Counted from the first letter of the stretch, positions 26,201-34,253 are shown. The stretch is 40,968 nucleotides of DNA from Bacteroidota bacterium (GCA_022562275.1 JADFPP010000025.1:1-40968); one strand, 5' to 3'. Made by a program: numbers and translations. Notes: generated from the sequence alone by a model not told the origin.

Positions 26201-26441
26201 AACGGCAATTCTTACATTTCTTGCTGTTTTGCCCATGGCTCTGTATGGAAATATAGCAGGACTCGAGATCGTACACTCGGCAGCATTAGTAATTTTGGGA
26301 GGTTTAATAACATCTACATTTTATACTCTGCTTGGTGTTCCGGCTATGTACCTGATGTTTGGATCCAGCCCGGAGCCGGAATTGAATTTTTTACCGGATT
26401 CTTTACCAGATTCTTTAGCAGCTGAAGGCAGAGGGTTGTAG
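23283..26441 (+). CDS. RND-family efflux permease (CzcA/AcrB-like) 1
   Basis: 1052 aa, the usual RND length: TM1 near 10-30, a large periplasmic loop, TM2-6 (about 335-535), a second loop, and TM8-12 (about 865-1035). TM4 reads GLIIAVGLIIDDSIIDIEN (400-418): the D410-D411 pair and E417 match the general RND proton-relay pattern, while the DFGxxxDG motif of heavy-metal CzcA/CusA permeases is missing. So it is CzcA-like in overall sequence but not an evident metal pump. MDVLPEFSRPYVEIQTEA follows TM1. GGAGG precedes the ATG. It is a clear paralog of the permease at 27008, and together they could form a mixed trimer as in MdtBC. Substrate unknown. Confidence 0.92.
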   Translation: MMKRIIIASMKVRLLVATVAVLLIIFGITQLTKIPMDVLPEFSRPYVEIQTEALGLSAAEIEALITTPMEADMLNGVSWVEEIRSESIPGLSSIVLIFEQGTDIMKARQMVQERLVSIFALPGVSKPPVMLNPLSSTSRVLKIGLSSDELSLIEISVLARWTIVPHLMGVTGVANVSIWGQRKRQLQVLVDPEILEKKGVTLNQIISTTGNALWVSPLSYLKASTPGTGGFFDTPNQRLGIRHVLPISTPEQLSQVVVDGTSLRLGDVSEVVEEHQPLIGDAIVDESPNLMLIVEKFPWANTIDVTAKVEAALVNLQPGLSGLKMNSTLFRPATFLEVATGNLTTTLLIGGILLILALFAFSLNWRSALISIVTILLSIIVAVTVLYLQDITPNMMIIAGLIIAVGLIIDDSIIDIENIKRRIQEHREEGSNKNLATIIYEASIEMRSPIIYASLIIVLAMVPVFFLEGLSGAFYQPIALAYILALAASFVTALIVTPALSLLLLKNASSLSVNSPITKTLKKVYDILFMWATRIPRTAFATVCVIIVVGIIAAMFLRQDSVIPEFKETDLLVRWDGPSGTSHPEMNRIATLVSSELRSIPGVRNVSALIGRAVLSDKVTNINSGQIWVSIDPSADYESTVSSVKEVVRGYPGLSNEVLTYLQSKVREELSGTNESLIVRVYGEDFNMIRSEAEEIKNLLTQVDGIVESKVLYYTEEPTIEIEVDLEAAKLYGLKPGDVRRESTTLVSGILVGNLFEEQKVFDVVVWGVPETRHSVTSLRELLISTPTMGSIPLKNVADIRIVPGVANIKRESVIRYVDVSATINGGNYTSISADINRIISEFDFPLEYRAELLGEYAENLAAQERILGFAIAAAILIFLLLQVFFRSWKLATAIFLTLPMALVGGIIIALLSSGGLLSLGYFLGFVTVFSIAVRNTVMLIHRYRTFENDGKQSFGPELIQQVTRERVAPVLTTAILTFLAVLPMALYGNIAGLEIVHSAALVILGGLITSTFYTLLGVPAMYLMFGSSPEPELNFLPDSLPDSLAAEGRGL

Positions 26442-26508
26442 AAATTGACTAATTTATTTTGAAAAAAATTAACAAGCTATAAATTGATAAAATAAATAGG
26501 AGTTATAA

Positions 26509-26946
26509 ATGAAACGAAATAATCGATGGATAATTGGCTTTCTGGTTCTTGCCGTTCTGCAATTTTGGTCATGCCAAAAAGAGGACAGATCCCCACAATT
26601 CATACCGCCATCCGAAGTGGAGGAGATCGAAGGATCGGATTTTAGTATTGTGACTTTAACCGAGAGAGCTATAGAACGCACAGGCATTCAAACCGCAACA
26701 GTTGGTGAAATGAGTCAATCGCCTCGGAGAAAGGTCATACCTTACTCAGCATTGCTATACGGACCAGAGGGACAAACCTGGGTATATACAAGCCCGCAGC
26801 CTCGTGTTTTTGTTCGGTATGTTGTTGATGTTGATTACATAAAGGGTGACATAGTAGTGCTCAATGATGGGCCGCCTGTTGGTACTGTTATAGCATCAGT
26901 GGGTGTAGCTATATTGTACGGCGCCGAATTCGAAATGGGACATTAA
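26509..26946 (+). CDS. Mini RND adaptor lipoprotein (membrane-proximal domain only)
   Basis: 145 aa. Signal peptide with C22 (LQFWSC) as probable lipidation site. The mature part contains only the two terminal pieces of a periplasmic adaptor (membrane fusion protein): an N-terminal strand segment FSIVTLTERAIERTGIQTAT (45-64), then directly VIPYSALLYGPEGQTWVYTS (76-95) and DYIKGDIVVLNDGPPVGTVI to the end. In full-length adaptors these pieces are joined by beta-barrel, lipoyl and coiled-coil hairpin domains; none is present. It would sit on the permease in the periplasm but could not reach a TolC-type channel. AGGAG precedes the ATG. It lies between the two permease genes with about 65 bases on either side. 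Confidence 0.78.
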   Translation: MKRNNRWIIGFLVLAVLQFWSCQKEDRSPQFIPPSEVEEIEGSDFSIVTLTERAIERTGIQTATVGEMSQSPRRKVIPYSALLYGPEGQTWVYTSPQPRVFVRYVVDVDYIKGDIVVLNDGPPVGTVIASVGVAILYGAEFEMGH

Positions 26947-26966
26947 ATTGACAATGGAGGATTTTT

Positions 26967-27011
26967 ATGAATTGTTGGATTTTTAATTACAAAGGAGGAG
27001 GTCTGCTATGA
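26967..27011 (+). other. Possible 14-codon leader ORF before RND 2
   Basis: MNCWIFNYKGGGLL, with its own TGGAGG seven bases upstream of the ATG. Its TGA overlaps the RND start codon (ATGA at 27008-27011). The codons for KGGG contain the AAAGGAGGAGG ribosome binding site of the permease. Position suggests translational coupling or a leader; it may also be chance. Confidence 0.4.
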
Positions 27012-30000
27012 TGCGATGGATTGTTGGCAAGAGCCTCAAGTTTCGTTACCTGGTAATAGCTATTGCTGCGGTGATGATATTTTTCGGCATTGGTCAGCTT
27101 AAAAATGTACCTGTGGATGTGTTCCCCGAGTTTGCGCCGCCGTTAGTGGAGATTCAAACTCCCTGCCTCGGACTTTCCCCCGAGGAAGTTGAAGCACTGG
27201 TTACAATACCCCTTGAGCAGTCGCTGCAGGGAATACCGGGGTTAGATGTTATGCGCTCAAAATCTGTTCCCCAGTTATCTGCTATTAAAATGATCTTCAA
27301 AGCTGATACTGACTTAATGCTTGCACGGCAAATGGTACAGGAACGTGTTTCACTAATAACTCCCAGCTTACCAACCTGGGCCAGTCCACCGATAATGTTA
27401 CCACCGCTATCGGCAACCAGCCGATGTATGAAGATAGGGATTTCATCAGATTCACTTTCAGTAATCGACCTTTCAATGATCACCTACTGGACAATAAGGC
27501 AAAGAATATTGACTGTTCCCGGTGTTGCTAACGTTGCAATATGGGGTGAACGATTGGAAATGCTGCAGGTAATGGTGGTTCCGGAACTGCTTCAAAAGCA
27601 CCAGGTTACACTTGATGAGGTTAAGAAAGCAACCGCAGACGCCCTTGATGTGGGCATGTTACAGTATTCGGATGGACATCATATTGGTACTGGTGGCTGG
27701 ATCGATACACCAAATCAAAGACTTCCCATACGCCATGTTTTACCACTCATCTATAAGTCAGATAAGGTAAACCCTGAACATCTTGCCAATGTGGTTCTAA
27801 GGGTAAAGGATGGTAAGACACTCCTGTTAAAGGATGTAGCCGAAGTTGTTATAGATCATCAACCGATGATAGGAGATGCTATAATTAACGATGATATTGG
27901 TTTACTGCTTATAGTAGAAAAATTTCCATGGGGCAACACTTTGCAAGTAACTCAGGGAGTGGAAGAAGCACTGGATGCCTTACGGCCGGGATTAGCAGGT
28001 ATTGACATAGATTCTGAAATTTTTCGCCCGGCAACTTTTATAGAAATGTCAATCGACAATCTGACAGAAGCACTACTTATTGCAAGCTTTCTGGTTATAA
28101 TGATTCTTTTTCTGTTTCTTTATGAGTGGCGGACAGCGCTAATAAGTAGTGTGGCAATACCGTTGTCTTTGATGGCTGGCGGTCTTGTACTTTTTCTCCA
28201 AGGCACAACAATTAATACAATGGTATTAGCGGGTTTTGTGATCGCTCTTGGTGCAGTAGTTGATGATGCGATAGTTGATGTCGAAAACATCATGCGTCGA
28301 TTGCGCCAGCATCGCAAAGAAGGCGGGAAGATGTCATTTGCCAGGATAATTCTTGAAGCCTCTTATGAAGTCAGGCATGCTATCATTTTTTCTACTATGA
28401 TTGAAGTGATAGCTTTATTACCAGTGTTTGTGATGGAAGGATTATCCGGTGCATTTTTTCAGCCCCTCGCTCTTTCGTATGCTATGGCTGTTGTAGCATC
28501 TACAGTTGTTGCACTAACCGTAACTCCGGCTATGAGCTATATCTTACTACGTAATGCACCTCTCGACAGGCGTGAATCACCACTTTTAACTGTGCTACAC
28601 CGCGGGTACGATTGGATTATTACCAGGGTTGTTAGAACACCACGATCATCATATATAACCCTTGGCGTTATAGTGCTTGCAGGTATGATTGTTCTACCGA
28701 GGCTTGGCCAATCTCTTCTTCCTTCATTTAAGGAAAGAGACTTTTTAATGCACTGGCTTACAAAACCGGGCACTTCCTGGCCAGAAATGAACCGGATTAC
28801 AATCCAGGGCAGTAAGGAATTACGCGAAATTCCCGGAGTACAAAATTTTGGTGCTCATATCGGACAGGCATTGATAATGGACGAAGTTGTCGGTATGTAC
28901 TTCGGTGAAAATTGGATAAGTGTTGATCCTGCAGTTGATTATGATGAGACTTTAAATAAAATACAGACAGTGGTTGACGGGTATCCCGGACTTTATCGTG
29001 ATGTACTAACATATTTAAAGGAAAGAATCAGGGAGGTGCTTACCGGCTCACACGAAGCAATTACTATCCGCATTTACGGCAATGAGTTGGATATCATGCG
29101 GAAAAAGGCAGATGAAGTAAAGGAAGCTTTTGAGGATATTCCCGGACTTATTGATTTACATGTGGAACTCCAGGAGGAGATTCCGCAAATTGAAATAACC
29201 GTAGATTTGGAAAAAGCGGCATTTTATGGCATTAAACCGGGAGATGTTCGAAGGGCAGCTACAACATTGGTAGCTAGTGAAGAGATGGGAGACATTCATA
29301 TTGCTCACAGAACGTATGATGTGAATGTCTGGAGTATTCCGGAAGCACGGAGTAGCCTGACTGATATTCGTAATCTGCTGATCGATATTCCCGGTGGAAA
29401 GTATATACATTTAAGTGATGTTGCTGATATAAGTATCAAGCCGACTCCTAATGTAATAAAACGTGAGAATCTGGCTCGTAGAATTGATGTTGGCGCTAAC
29501 GTTAAAGGACGTGATCTTGGTTCTGTTGTAAAAGATGTTGAATACGCTTTGGCTGGGATTGATTTCCCCCACGGGTATTACCCGGTGCTGCTTGGAGAAT
29601 ATACAGAACGACAAGCTGTTGCAGACCGTATGTTGATCTACGCCCTTATCGCTATGCTCGGGATTTTCTTTCTTCTCCATACATCCTTCAAAAGTGCACG
29701 GCTGGCAACTCTGGCATTCTTACTTCTACCCACTGCTTTAGTAGGTGGGATTCTAGCAGCATACATGGGTGATGGAGTTATTTCACTAGGATCGCTTGTT
29801 GGATTTCTAACCATTTTAGGAATAGCTGCACGAAACGGAATTTTGATGATCAATCATTTTCAGCATCTGGAAAAGTATGAAGGTGAAACTTTTGGACCTG
29901 CGCTTGTTATGCGTGGAGCGAAGGAACGGCTTGCACCTATATTGATGACTGCAACCACAACCGGACTGGCTCTTTTGCCCCTGGTTCTTGCCGGAAGTAT

Positions 30001-30145
30001 TCCCGGTAATGAGATACAACTTCCTATGGCTGTCGTTATCATGGGTGGTCTTGTTACATCTACATTACTCAACCTGTTCATTATTCCTCCTCTTTACCTG
30101 CGTTTTGGTGCCAAGCAGGCACAAGATATTGTTACTAATGGATAA
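27008..30145 (+). CDS. RND-family efflux permease (CzcA/AcrB-like) 2
   Basis: 1045 aa with the same architecture as the permease at 23283. MMRWIVGKSLKFRYLVIAIA begins TM1, followed by PVDVFPEFAPPLVEIQTPCL; TM4 reads GFVIALGAVVDDAIVDVEN (409-427) with D419-D420 and E426. As in its paralog, the DFGxxxDG metal-type motif is absent. The C-terminal TM11 segment GIAARNGILMINHF is typical of the superfamily. A very strong SD (AAAGGAGGAGG) precedes the ATG. The paralogs share most landmarks (EGLSGAFxQP, PGVANVxIWG, HVLPLI/HVLPIS), so they arose by duplication but are well diverged. Both flank the single mini-adaptor, and no TolC-type gene is in the window. Confidence 0.92.
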   Translation: MMRWIVGKSLKFRYLVIAIAAVMIFFGIGQLKNVPVDVFPEFAPPLVEIQTPCLGLSPEEVEALVTIPLEQSLQGIPGLDVMRSKSVPQLSAIKMIFKADTDLMLARQMVQERVSLITPSLPTWASPPIMLPPLSATSRCMKIGISSDSLSVIDLSMITYWTIRQRILTVPGVANVAIWGERLEMLQVMVVPELLQKHQVTLDEVKKATADALDVGMLQYSDGHHIGTGGWIDTPNQRLPIRHVLPLIYKSDKVNPEHLANVVLRVKDGKTLLLKDVAEVVIDHQPMIGDAIINDDIGLLLIVEKFPWGNTLQVTQGVEEALDALRPGLAGIDIDSEIFRPATFIEMSIDNLTEALLIASFLVIMILFLFLYEWRTALISSVAIPLSLMAGGLVLFLQGTTINTMVLAGFVIALGAVVDDAIVDVENIMRRLRQHRKEGGKMSFARIILEASYEVRHAIIFSTMIEVIALLPVFVMEGLSGAFFQPLALSYAMAVVASTVVALTVTPAMSYILLRNAPLDRRESPLLTVLHRGYDWIITRVVRTPRSSYITLGVIVLAGMIVLPRLGQSLLPSFKERDFLMHWLTKPGTSWPEMNRITIQGSKELREIPGVQNFGAHIGQALIMDEVVGMYFGENWISVDPAVDYDETLNKIQTVVDGYPGLYRDVLTYLKERIREVLTGSHEAITIRIYGNELDIMRKKADEVKEAFEDIPGLIDLHVELQEEIPQIEITVDLEKAAFYGIKPGDVRRAATTLVASEEMGDIHIAHRTYDVNVWSIPEARSSLTDIRNLLIDIPGGKYIHLSDVADISIKPTPNVIKRENLARRIDVGANVKGRDLGSVVKDVEYALAGIDFPHGYYPVLLGEYTERQAVADRMLIYALIAMLGIFFLLHTSFKSARLATLAFLLLPTALVGGILAAYMGDGVISLGSLVGFLTILGIAARNGILMINHFQHLEKYEGETFGPALVMRGAKERLAPILMTATTTGLALLPLVLAGSIPGNEIQLPMAVVIMGGLVTSTLLNLFIIPPLYLRFGAKQAQDIVTNG

Positions 30146-30248
30146 AGCAGGTTTCAAATATTAGAAACTATGGTGGATGGCGAATCTATTTTCGTCATCC
30201 CCATATATTTTTCAATTTACCTTTAACTTAACATAGGGAAAATTCAAT

Positions 30249-31442
30249 ATGCAAAAATTTTACTTTTTAAATAAACGGTGCAGGCAGCAAATGATTTATC
30301 ACAGGCTTTTTAGTTTTTGTATTACCGGTTTAATCTTTCTTTTTATTTTATCGCCGTCTTTGTTTGATGCACATGCTCAGACCGGTTTACTATCTGATAT
30401 TAAATTCTACGGTGATGCTCGTTTTCGCTATGAAAATACGTCTAACGTAGAACCAAATTCAATTTTACTTGAAGGTCGAAATCGCGCAGTTGTTCGTTTC
30501 AGAGGAGGGTTTCAAAAGAAAATTAGCGAAATTTTTAATTTTGGTGTGCGTTTAGTAACCGGTTCGAGTGACGACCCGAATACTGCAGATGTTACGTTAG
30601 GTAGTTTTGTCAACGATCTCGAAATCAGTTTTGATCGTCTTTATCTTAAAATGTCCAACAATAACTTTGCACTGTCCGGCGGTAAATTTGCGAATCCTTT
30701 TCAAAGAACCGATCTTGTCTGGGATGGTGATGTTAATCCTCAGGGCGTAACCGGTAGCTATACATTTAAAGGTTCAAAAAAATTTATTCCAAAAATCACC
30801 GGTATATTTTTTACAATTGATGAACATTCTGGAACCGACATTCCCGATAGTGATATGCTGGGTGGGCAGATACAGTTTTCTACTTATCCTTCAGAAGATC
30901 TGAGTATTTCCCTGTCAGGCGGTTATTATGATTATGATATAACAAATTTGAGTAAAAGCACTGCTGATGCCGGTGATACCCGGAGCAATAATGTAATATT
31001 CGACAGCACAGGGGCAGCAGTTGCATATCTTTCAGACTTCGATTTAGTTGATGTAATTGCGGTTCTGGAATATCGCGGATTTGGAGAACGTTTTCCAATT
31101 AAAGTTGTTGGAGATTATGTAAAGAACCTTGGAGCAGAAGTAGACGAAGACCAGGGCTATGCAGTCGATCTGTTTGTCGGACGTGCATCAAAGAAAAATG
31201 ATATAAGATTTCGATACGGATATTCGCAAACAGAAACTGATGCAGTATTAGCTGCTTTCTCTAACGATAATACAACAATTGCGACAAATTATATACAGCA
31301 TACTATAACATTCGACTATGTTGCTCTTGATAATATGACACTTAATCTAACATGGTATATTTATAAAAATAATATAGTAACCGGTCAGGAAACTAATGAA
31401 TTTATTTCGCGCCTGCGTCTGAATGCTGTTGTAAAATTATAA
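30249..31442 (+). CDS. Outer-membrane porin, Porin_5-like
   Basis: 397 aa with a signal peptide ending near AHAQ (about residue 44), preceded by an unusually long basic N-terminus; a second ATG at codon 15 could be the true start. The barrel begins IKFYGDARFRYENTS and continues RAVVRFRGGFQKKI, FNFGVRLVTGSSDDPNTADV, LEISFDRLYLKMS and ALSGGKFANPFQRTDLVWDG, the landmarks of the bacterial putative-porin family. It ends in a beta-strand, LRLNAVVKL. It follows the second permease by 103 bases and closes the likely operon before a terminator, so it may provide the outer-membrane exit instead of TolC (inference). Confidence 0.8.
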   Translation: MQKFYFLNKRCRQQMIYHRLFSFCITGLIFLFILSPSLFDAHAQTGLLSDIKFYGDARFRYENTSNVEPNSILLEGRNRAVVRFRGGFQKKISEIFNFGVRLVTGSSDDPNTADVTLGSFVNDLEISFDRLYLKMSNNNFALSGGKFANPFQRTDLVWDGDVNPQGVTGSYTFKGSKKFIPKITGIFFTIDEHSGTDIPDSDMLGGQIQFSTYPSEDLSISLSGGYYDYDITNLSKSTADAGDTRSNNVIFDSTGAAVAYLSDFDLVDVIAVLEYRGFGERFPIKVVGDYVKNLGAEVDEDQGYAVDLFVGRASKKNDIRFRYGYSQTETDAVLAAFSNDNTTIATNYIQHTITFDYVALDNMTLNLTWYIYKNNIVTGQETNEFISRLRLNAVVKL

Positions 31443-31765
31443 TTATTTAGGGATAGACAACTATGTGATCAGGGTTCAATTACAACTTGATTTCTAACAA
31501 TTTCTGTTGTAGATATACTATGCAAGGACGGTAGTTATTGGTGAAACCAAAAAAAGTAAAGGAAGTAACAGCTCTCAATCGTTTTATTAGAGAATTTAAA
31601 ACCTATGCTATCGGAATCGAGCCAATTCAAGATCAGAGATTACTGATAACAGAGTGAGAATCTATGGGGAAAAATTAAACAGATACTGTTGAAAAAGAAA
31701 TGTGCAGACTACGTTTTAATTCATACGTAATCTGCATTATTTTTTTAAGTAATTAAGGAAGAAAT
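31443..31765. other. Spacer with a 38-codon ORF of doubtful status
   Basis: 323 bp. A GTG-initiated frame (31541-31657) reads MVKPKKVKEVTALNRFIREF and continues to LLITE. There is no clear SD. No homology is claimed. A terminator occupies 31703-31746. Otherwise nothing recognisable. Confidence 0.3.
31703..31746 (+). terminator. Terminator after the RND/porin operon
   Basis: TGCAGACTACG and CGTAATCTGCA pair with a single mismatch, loop of 12, followed by TTATTTTTTT. It separates the porin gene from the 4-TM membrane protein 20 bases downstream. Confidence 0.8.
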
Positions 31766-32299
31766 ATGCAAAAGTTTTTTGCTGAAAATTTGATGCCGGT
31801 AAAGTATGGATTATTATTCTCATTGATTACCTTAGTTTACGGTTTTGGTTTAGGAGGAACATTCGGAGTATTCGAGGAGAATATTAAGAATCATTTGAAA
31901 AATAATGCAAGAGAGGTTTTAGCTACTGCTTACAATGGGGATGAAGCTAAGATGAAAAAAATAACAGATAAATCCTGGGTTTATTTCAAACGTGCACACC
32001 TGCATGCAAATGGACTCGGAACAGCATCTGTAGTACTCATTATACTCGTCTCGTTTTTACCAATCAGCAACAAAATTAAAAGCATCAATGCTATATTTCT
32101 CGGTGTCGGTTCACTTGGTTACTCTCTGTTTTGGATGCTTGCAGGGCTTAAAGCACCCGCCATGGGAAGTACAGGTCTGGCAAAAGAATCTCTGGCATGG
32201 TTAGCATTACCTTCATTAGGACTTTGTATTATAGGCTTAATAATGATTGTTGCCTTGGTGATTATGTCTTTATTTGTTAAAGGTGAAAAACAAACTTGA
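31766..32299 (+). CDS. Four-TM membrane protein, unknown
   Basis: 177 aa. TM segments lie near 13-33, 82-98, 106-128 and 148-170. Between TM1 and TM2 is a soluble stretch with a lysine-rich helix ending in KRAHLHANGLGT (about 71-82), where the H-x-H could bind metal or heme. LFWMLAGLKAPAMGSTGLAK follows TM3. No named family recognised. AAGGAAG precedes the ATG. It lies just after a terminator, so it has its own promoter or read-through expression. Its place between the RND cluster and the secreted Ig-like protein suggests, but does not prove, a shared role. Confidence 0.6.
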   Translation: MQKFFAENLMPVKYGLLFSLITLVYGFGLGGTFGVFEENIKNHLKNNAREVLATAYNGDEAKMKKITDKSWVYFKRAHLHANGLGTASVVLIILVSFLPISNKIKSINAIFLGVGSLGYSLFWMLAGLKAPAMGSTGLAKESLAWLALPSLGLCIIGLIMIVALVIMSLFVKGEKQT

Positions 32300-32311
32300 T
32301 AGCAATGATAA

Positions 32312-32350
32312 AAAAGTGTTCAACAAGCCCTTGGGCTTCTTCGTACTTTT
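32312..32350 (+). terminator. Probable terminator after the 4-TM gene
   Basis: AAGCCC-TT-GGGCTT forms a tight stem (32325-32338), and an outer AAAAGT/ACTTTT pair closes it, ending in TTTT. It starts about 13 bases after the stop codon. Confidence 0.6.
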
Positions 32351-32527
32351 AAAAGATGAATTACTATCTTAGTTATAAAGTTGCTCAATATCTAATTGTC
32401 TATTGTTCATGCACTTTAACTTTCTTAGCTTTTCGTACGTGATTATACAATACGATTTTTTCAGGTACACTCTGAAGTCAAATTCAGTTGCAGCCTGATT
32501 TCTAACTAATAAAGGAAGGAAATAATA

Positions 32528-33229
32528 ATGACAAAACGAATAAAGATTATTGGAGTATTGATTCTGCTTTTGAGCTCTCAATACCTTTTAACAGGATTTG
32601 CTCAGGAACCCGGTTCGTCTCAATTGTTTGCAGTTGCAAAAGTTCACTTTGAACAGAATGCAACGGATGGTGATGTCGAAGTCGTGTTCGAAATTAAAGG
32701 CGGTGATGAGGGTTTAGCGAATCTCAGAGTGGTATCACCGGATGGTAGGATAGTTATCGACTTCACAGCACCAGATGCCTCTACATTAGGAATAAGACAG
32801 TTTCGTTTTGAATCTCCCGAACCGAAAGATATAGAAGGCTTAAAGACAGCATACCCGGAAGGAGTCTATACATTTACCGGAGCTACATCAGACGGGAATA
32901 AATTCAAAAGTGTATGTACATTAAAACATAAGCTCCCCCCCACAGTTTCATTTCTTATACCTATGGCTGAGGAAGAAGACGTGAACATAGATAATTTAGT
33001 GATCACATGGACCCCTGTTGACAATGCAGCGGCATATAAATTAGAACTGGATCAAGAAGAGTTGGGTGTAAACATCCTGGTAAAACTTCCCGGAACAGTA
33101 GACAAGTTTGCTGTACCTGAAGACTTTCTCGTATCCAATACTGAATATACATTATCAATTGGTACCGTAACTGAAGATGGTAACATCTCTGTTGTAGAAA
33201 CAATGTTTACCACTGCCGGAGGTGAATGA
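32528..33229 (+). CDS. Secreted Ig/FnIII-like two-domain protein
   Basis: 233 aa with a signal peptide ending GFAQ. Domain 1 (about 35-130) is a beta-sandwich that begins AVAKVHFEQNATDGDVEVVF and contains VVSPDGRIVIDFTAPDAS. Domain 2 (about 137-230) looks like fibronectin type III: LVITWTPVDNAAAYKLELDQ, LVSNTEYTLSIGTVTEDGN. A single Cys lies near residue 125. AAAGGAAGG precedes the ATG. No enzymatic motif; probably a periplasmic or surface binding protein. Its neighbours are the RND cluster and the lipoprotein family, and it may belong to the same functional unit. Confidence 0.7.
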   Translation: MTKRIKIIGVLILLLSSQYLLTGFAQEPGSSQLFAVAKVHFEQNATDGDVEVVFEIKGGDEGLANLRVVSPDGRIVIDFTAPDASTLGIRQFRFESPEPKDIEGLKTAYPEGVYTFTGATSDGNKFKSVCTLKHKLPPTVSFLIPMAEEEDVNIDNLVITWTPVDNAAAYKLELDQEELGVNILVKLPGTVDKFAVPEDFLVSNTEYTLSIGTVTEDGNISVVETMFTTAGGE

Positions 33230-33240
33230 GGTTAGAGTTC

Positions 33241-33484
33241 AGGAGATGTTCTGCCTTTTGATTCAGTTTGATTCTGGTTCGGAAGAAGAAATATTTTTAT
33301 TGTCAGTGCTGCAGCGGCGTATCAATCGGGATACATTTTTCAAATCAATCTGTACTTTAGCTAAATTTATAAAACAGTTGAATTTGCTCCTGAGATAGGC
33401 AGAGTGTTTTTCGATATTACCATAGATATTATAACTGAACACATTAATTTTATCTACAGTCCTGTATTGAATATTAAAAACTAA
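33241..33484 (+). pseudogene. Possible gene remnant (low confidence)
   Basis: One plus-strand frame reads SGDVLPFDSV, stop, FWFGRRNIFIVSAAAAYQSG, YIFQINLYFS, stop, IYKTVEFAPEIGRVFFDITI, DIITEHINFIYSPVLNIKN, stop. Only two in-frame stops interrupt about 80 codons of AT-rich DNA, and the text looks like beta-strands of an outer-membrane protein. There is no start and no family match, so chance is a real alternative. Confidence 0.25.
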
Positions 33485-33515
33485 AATTATTTTTTTGTTA
33501 TTTAAGGAGGTTAAT

Positions 33516-34253
33516 CTGATTAAATCATTTCAGCCGGTATTAATAATTGTTATGATAGTTTCTATTTGGACTCTTGGTTGTGGAGACCCATGGAATTCTA
33601 ATGCTCATAATGATCCATCGTGGCAGAAAGAGTTTAATCTCTCCGAACGCACTCTGGTTCCAACAGGACGAAGCGATTATTTCATACTGGAACCCGGTTT
33701 TCAACTTGTTCTTGAAGGAACAGGCGGCTTCTTAGGCATGATCGATGAGAAACTGGTAATAACAGTACTGGATGAAACAAAAGAAATAAATGGTATCACT
33801 ACTCGAGTTATGGAGGAGAGGGAATGGAAAAACGATGAGTTGTATGAAGTTTCACGAAACTTCATTGTGATGGATAAGGAAACAGGTGATGTATTTTATT
33901 TTGGTGAAGAAGTTGATTTTTATAAAGATGGGAAAGTAGTTAATCATAAAGGCGCCTGGCTGGTTGGCGAGAACGATGCGACTGCCGGTCTTTTGATGCC
34001 CGGTAAACCAAAAGTGGGAATGAAGTACTATCAAGAGATCTCCCCCGGTAAGGCAATGGATCGAGCTGAGGTAATTGATATTGATCATACTCTTGAAACT
34101 CCTGCGGGCACGTTTTCAAAGTGTCTGAAAACAAAGGAGGGTTCGGCTCTTAAACTATACGAAAAGGAATACAAGAGTTACGCTCCCGGAATCGGGATAA
34201 TTCAAGATCAAAATTTGTATTTAACAAAATATGGATTCGTAGAAAATAACTGA
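33516..34253 (+). CDS. Lipoprotein, paralog of the 22308-23225 protein
   Basis: About 245 aa. The frame is open from TTG 33495, but that would place the strong AAGGAGG (33504-33510) inside the gene. The CTG at 33516 is five bases after it (an ATT at 33519 is also possible), so a rare non-ATG start is the best fit. It gives a short signal peptide with C22 in WTLGC as lipidation site. The mature protein shares its layout with the product of 22308: LDETKEINGITT, GDVFYFGEEVDFYKDGKVV, GAWLVGENDATAGLLMPGKP, KYYQEISPGKAMDRAEVIDI, ETPAGTFSKCLKTKE and YAPGIGIIQD. The fold appears beta-rich; function unknown. Confidence 0.7.
   Translation: MIKSFQPVLIIVMIVSIWTLGCGDPWNSNAHNDPSWQKEFNLSERTLVPTGRSDYFILEPGFQLVLEGTGGFLGMIDEKLVITVLDETKEINGITTRVMEEREWKNDELYEVSRNFIVMDKETGDVFYFGEEVDFYKDGKVVNHKGAWLVGENDATAGLLMPGKPKVGMKYYQEISPGKAMDRAEVIDIDHTLETPAGTFSKCLKTKEGSALKLYEKEYKSYAPGIGIIQDQNLYLTKYGFVENN

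Noticed and set aside
29411-30081. Several overlapping minus-strand ORFs inside RND 2 (also 27154-27483 and 28537-28773)
   Set aside because: They lie wholly within a well-conserved permease on the other strand and have no protein-like features; shadows of the real gene.
23283-30145. Calling the RND pair a heavy-metal (Czc/Cus) pump
   Set aside because: Both permeases lack the DFGxxxDG motif in TM4 and there is no metal-binding adaptor; substrate left open.
31541-31657. 38-codon ORF with an ALNRF motif reminiscent of retroelement polyproteins
   Set aside because: The resemblance is only five residues, there is no SD, and no other retroelement sequence is nearby.
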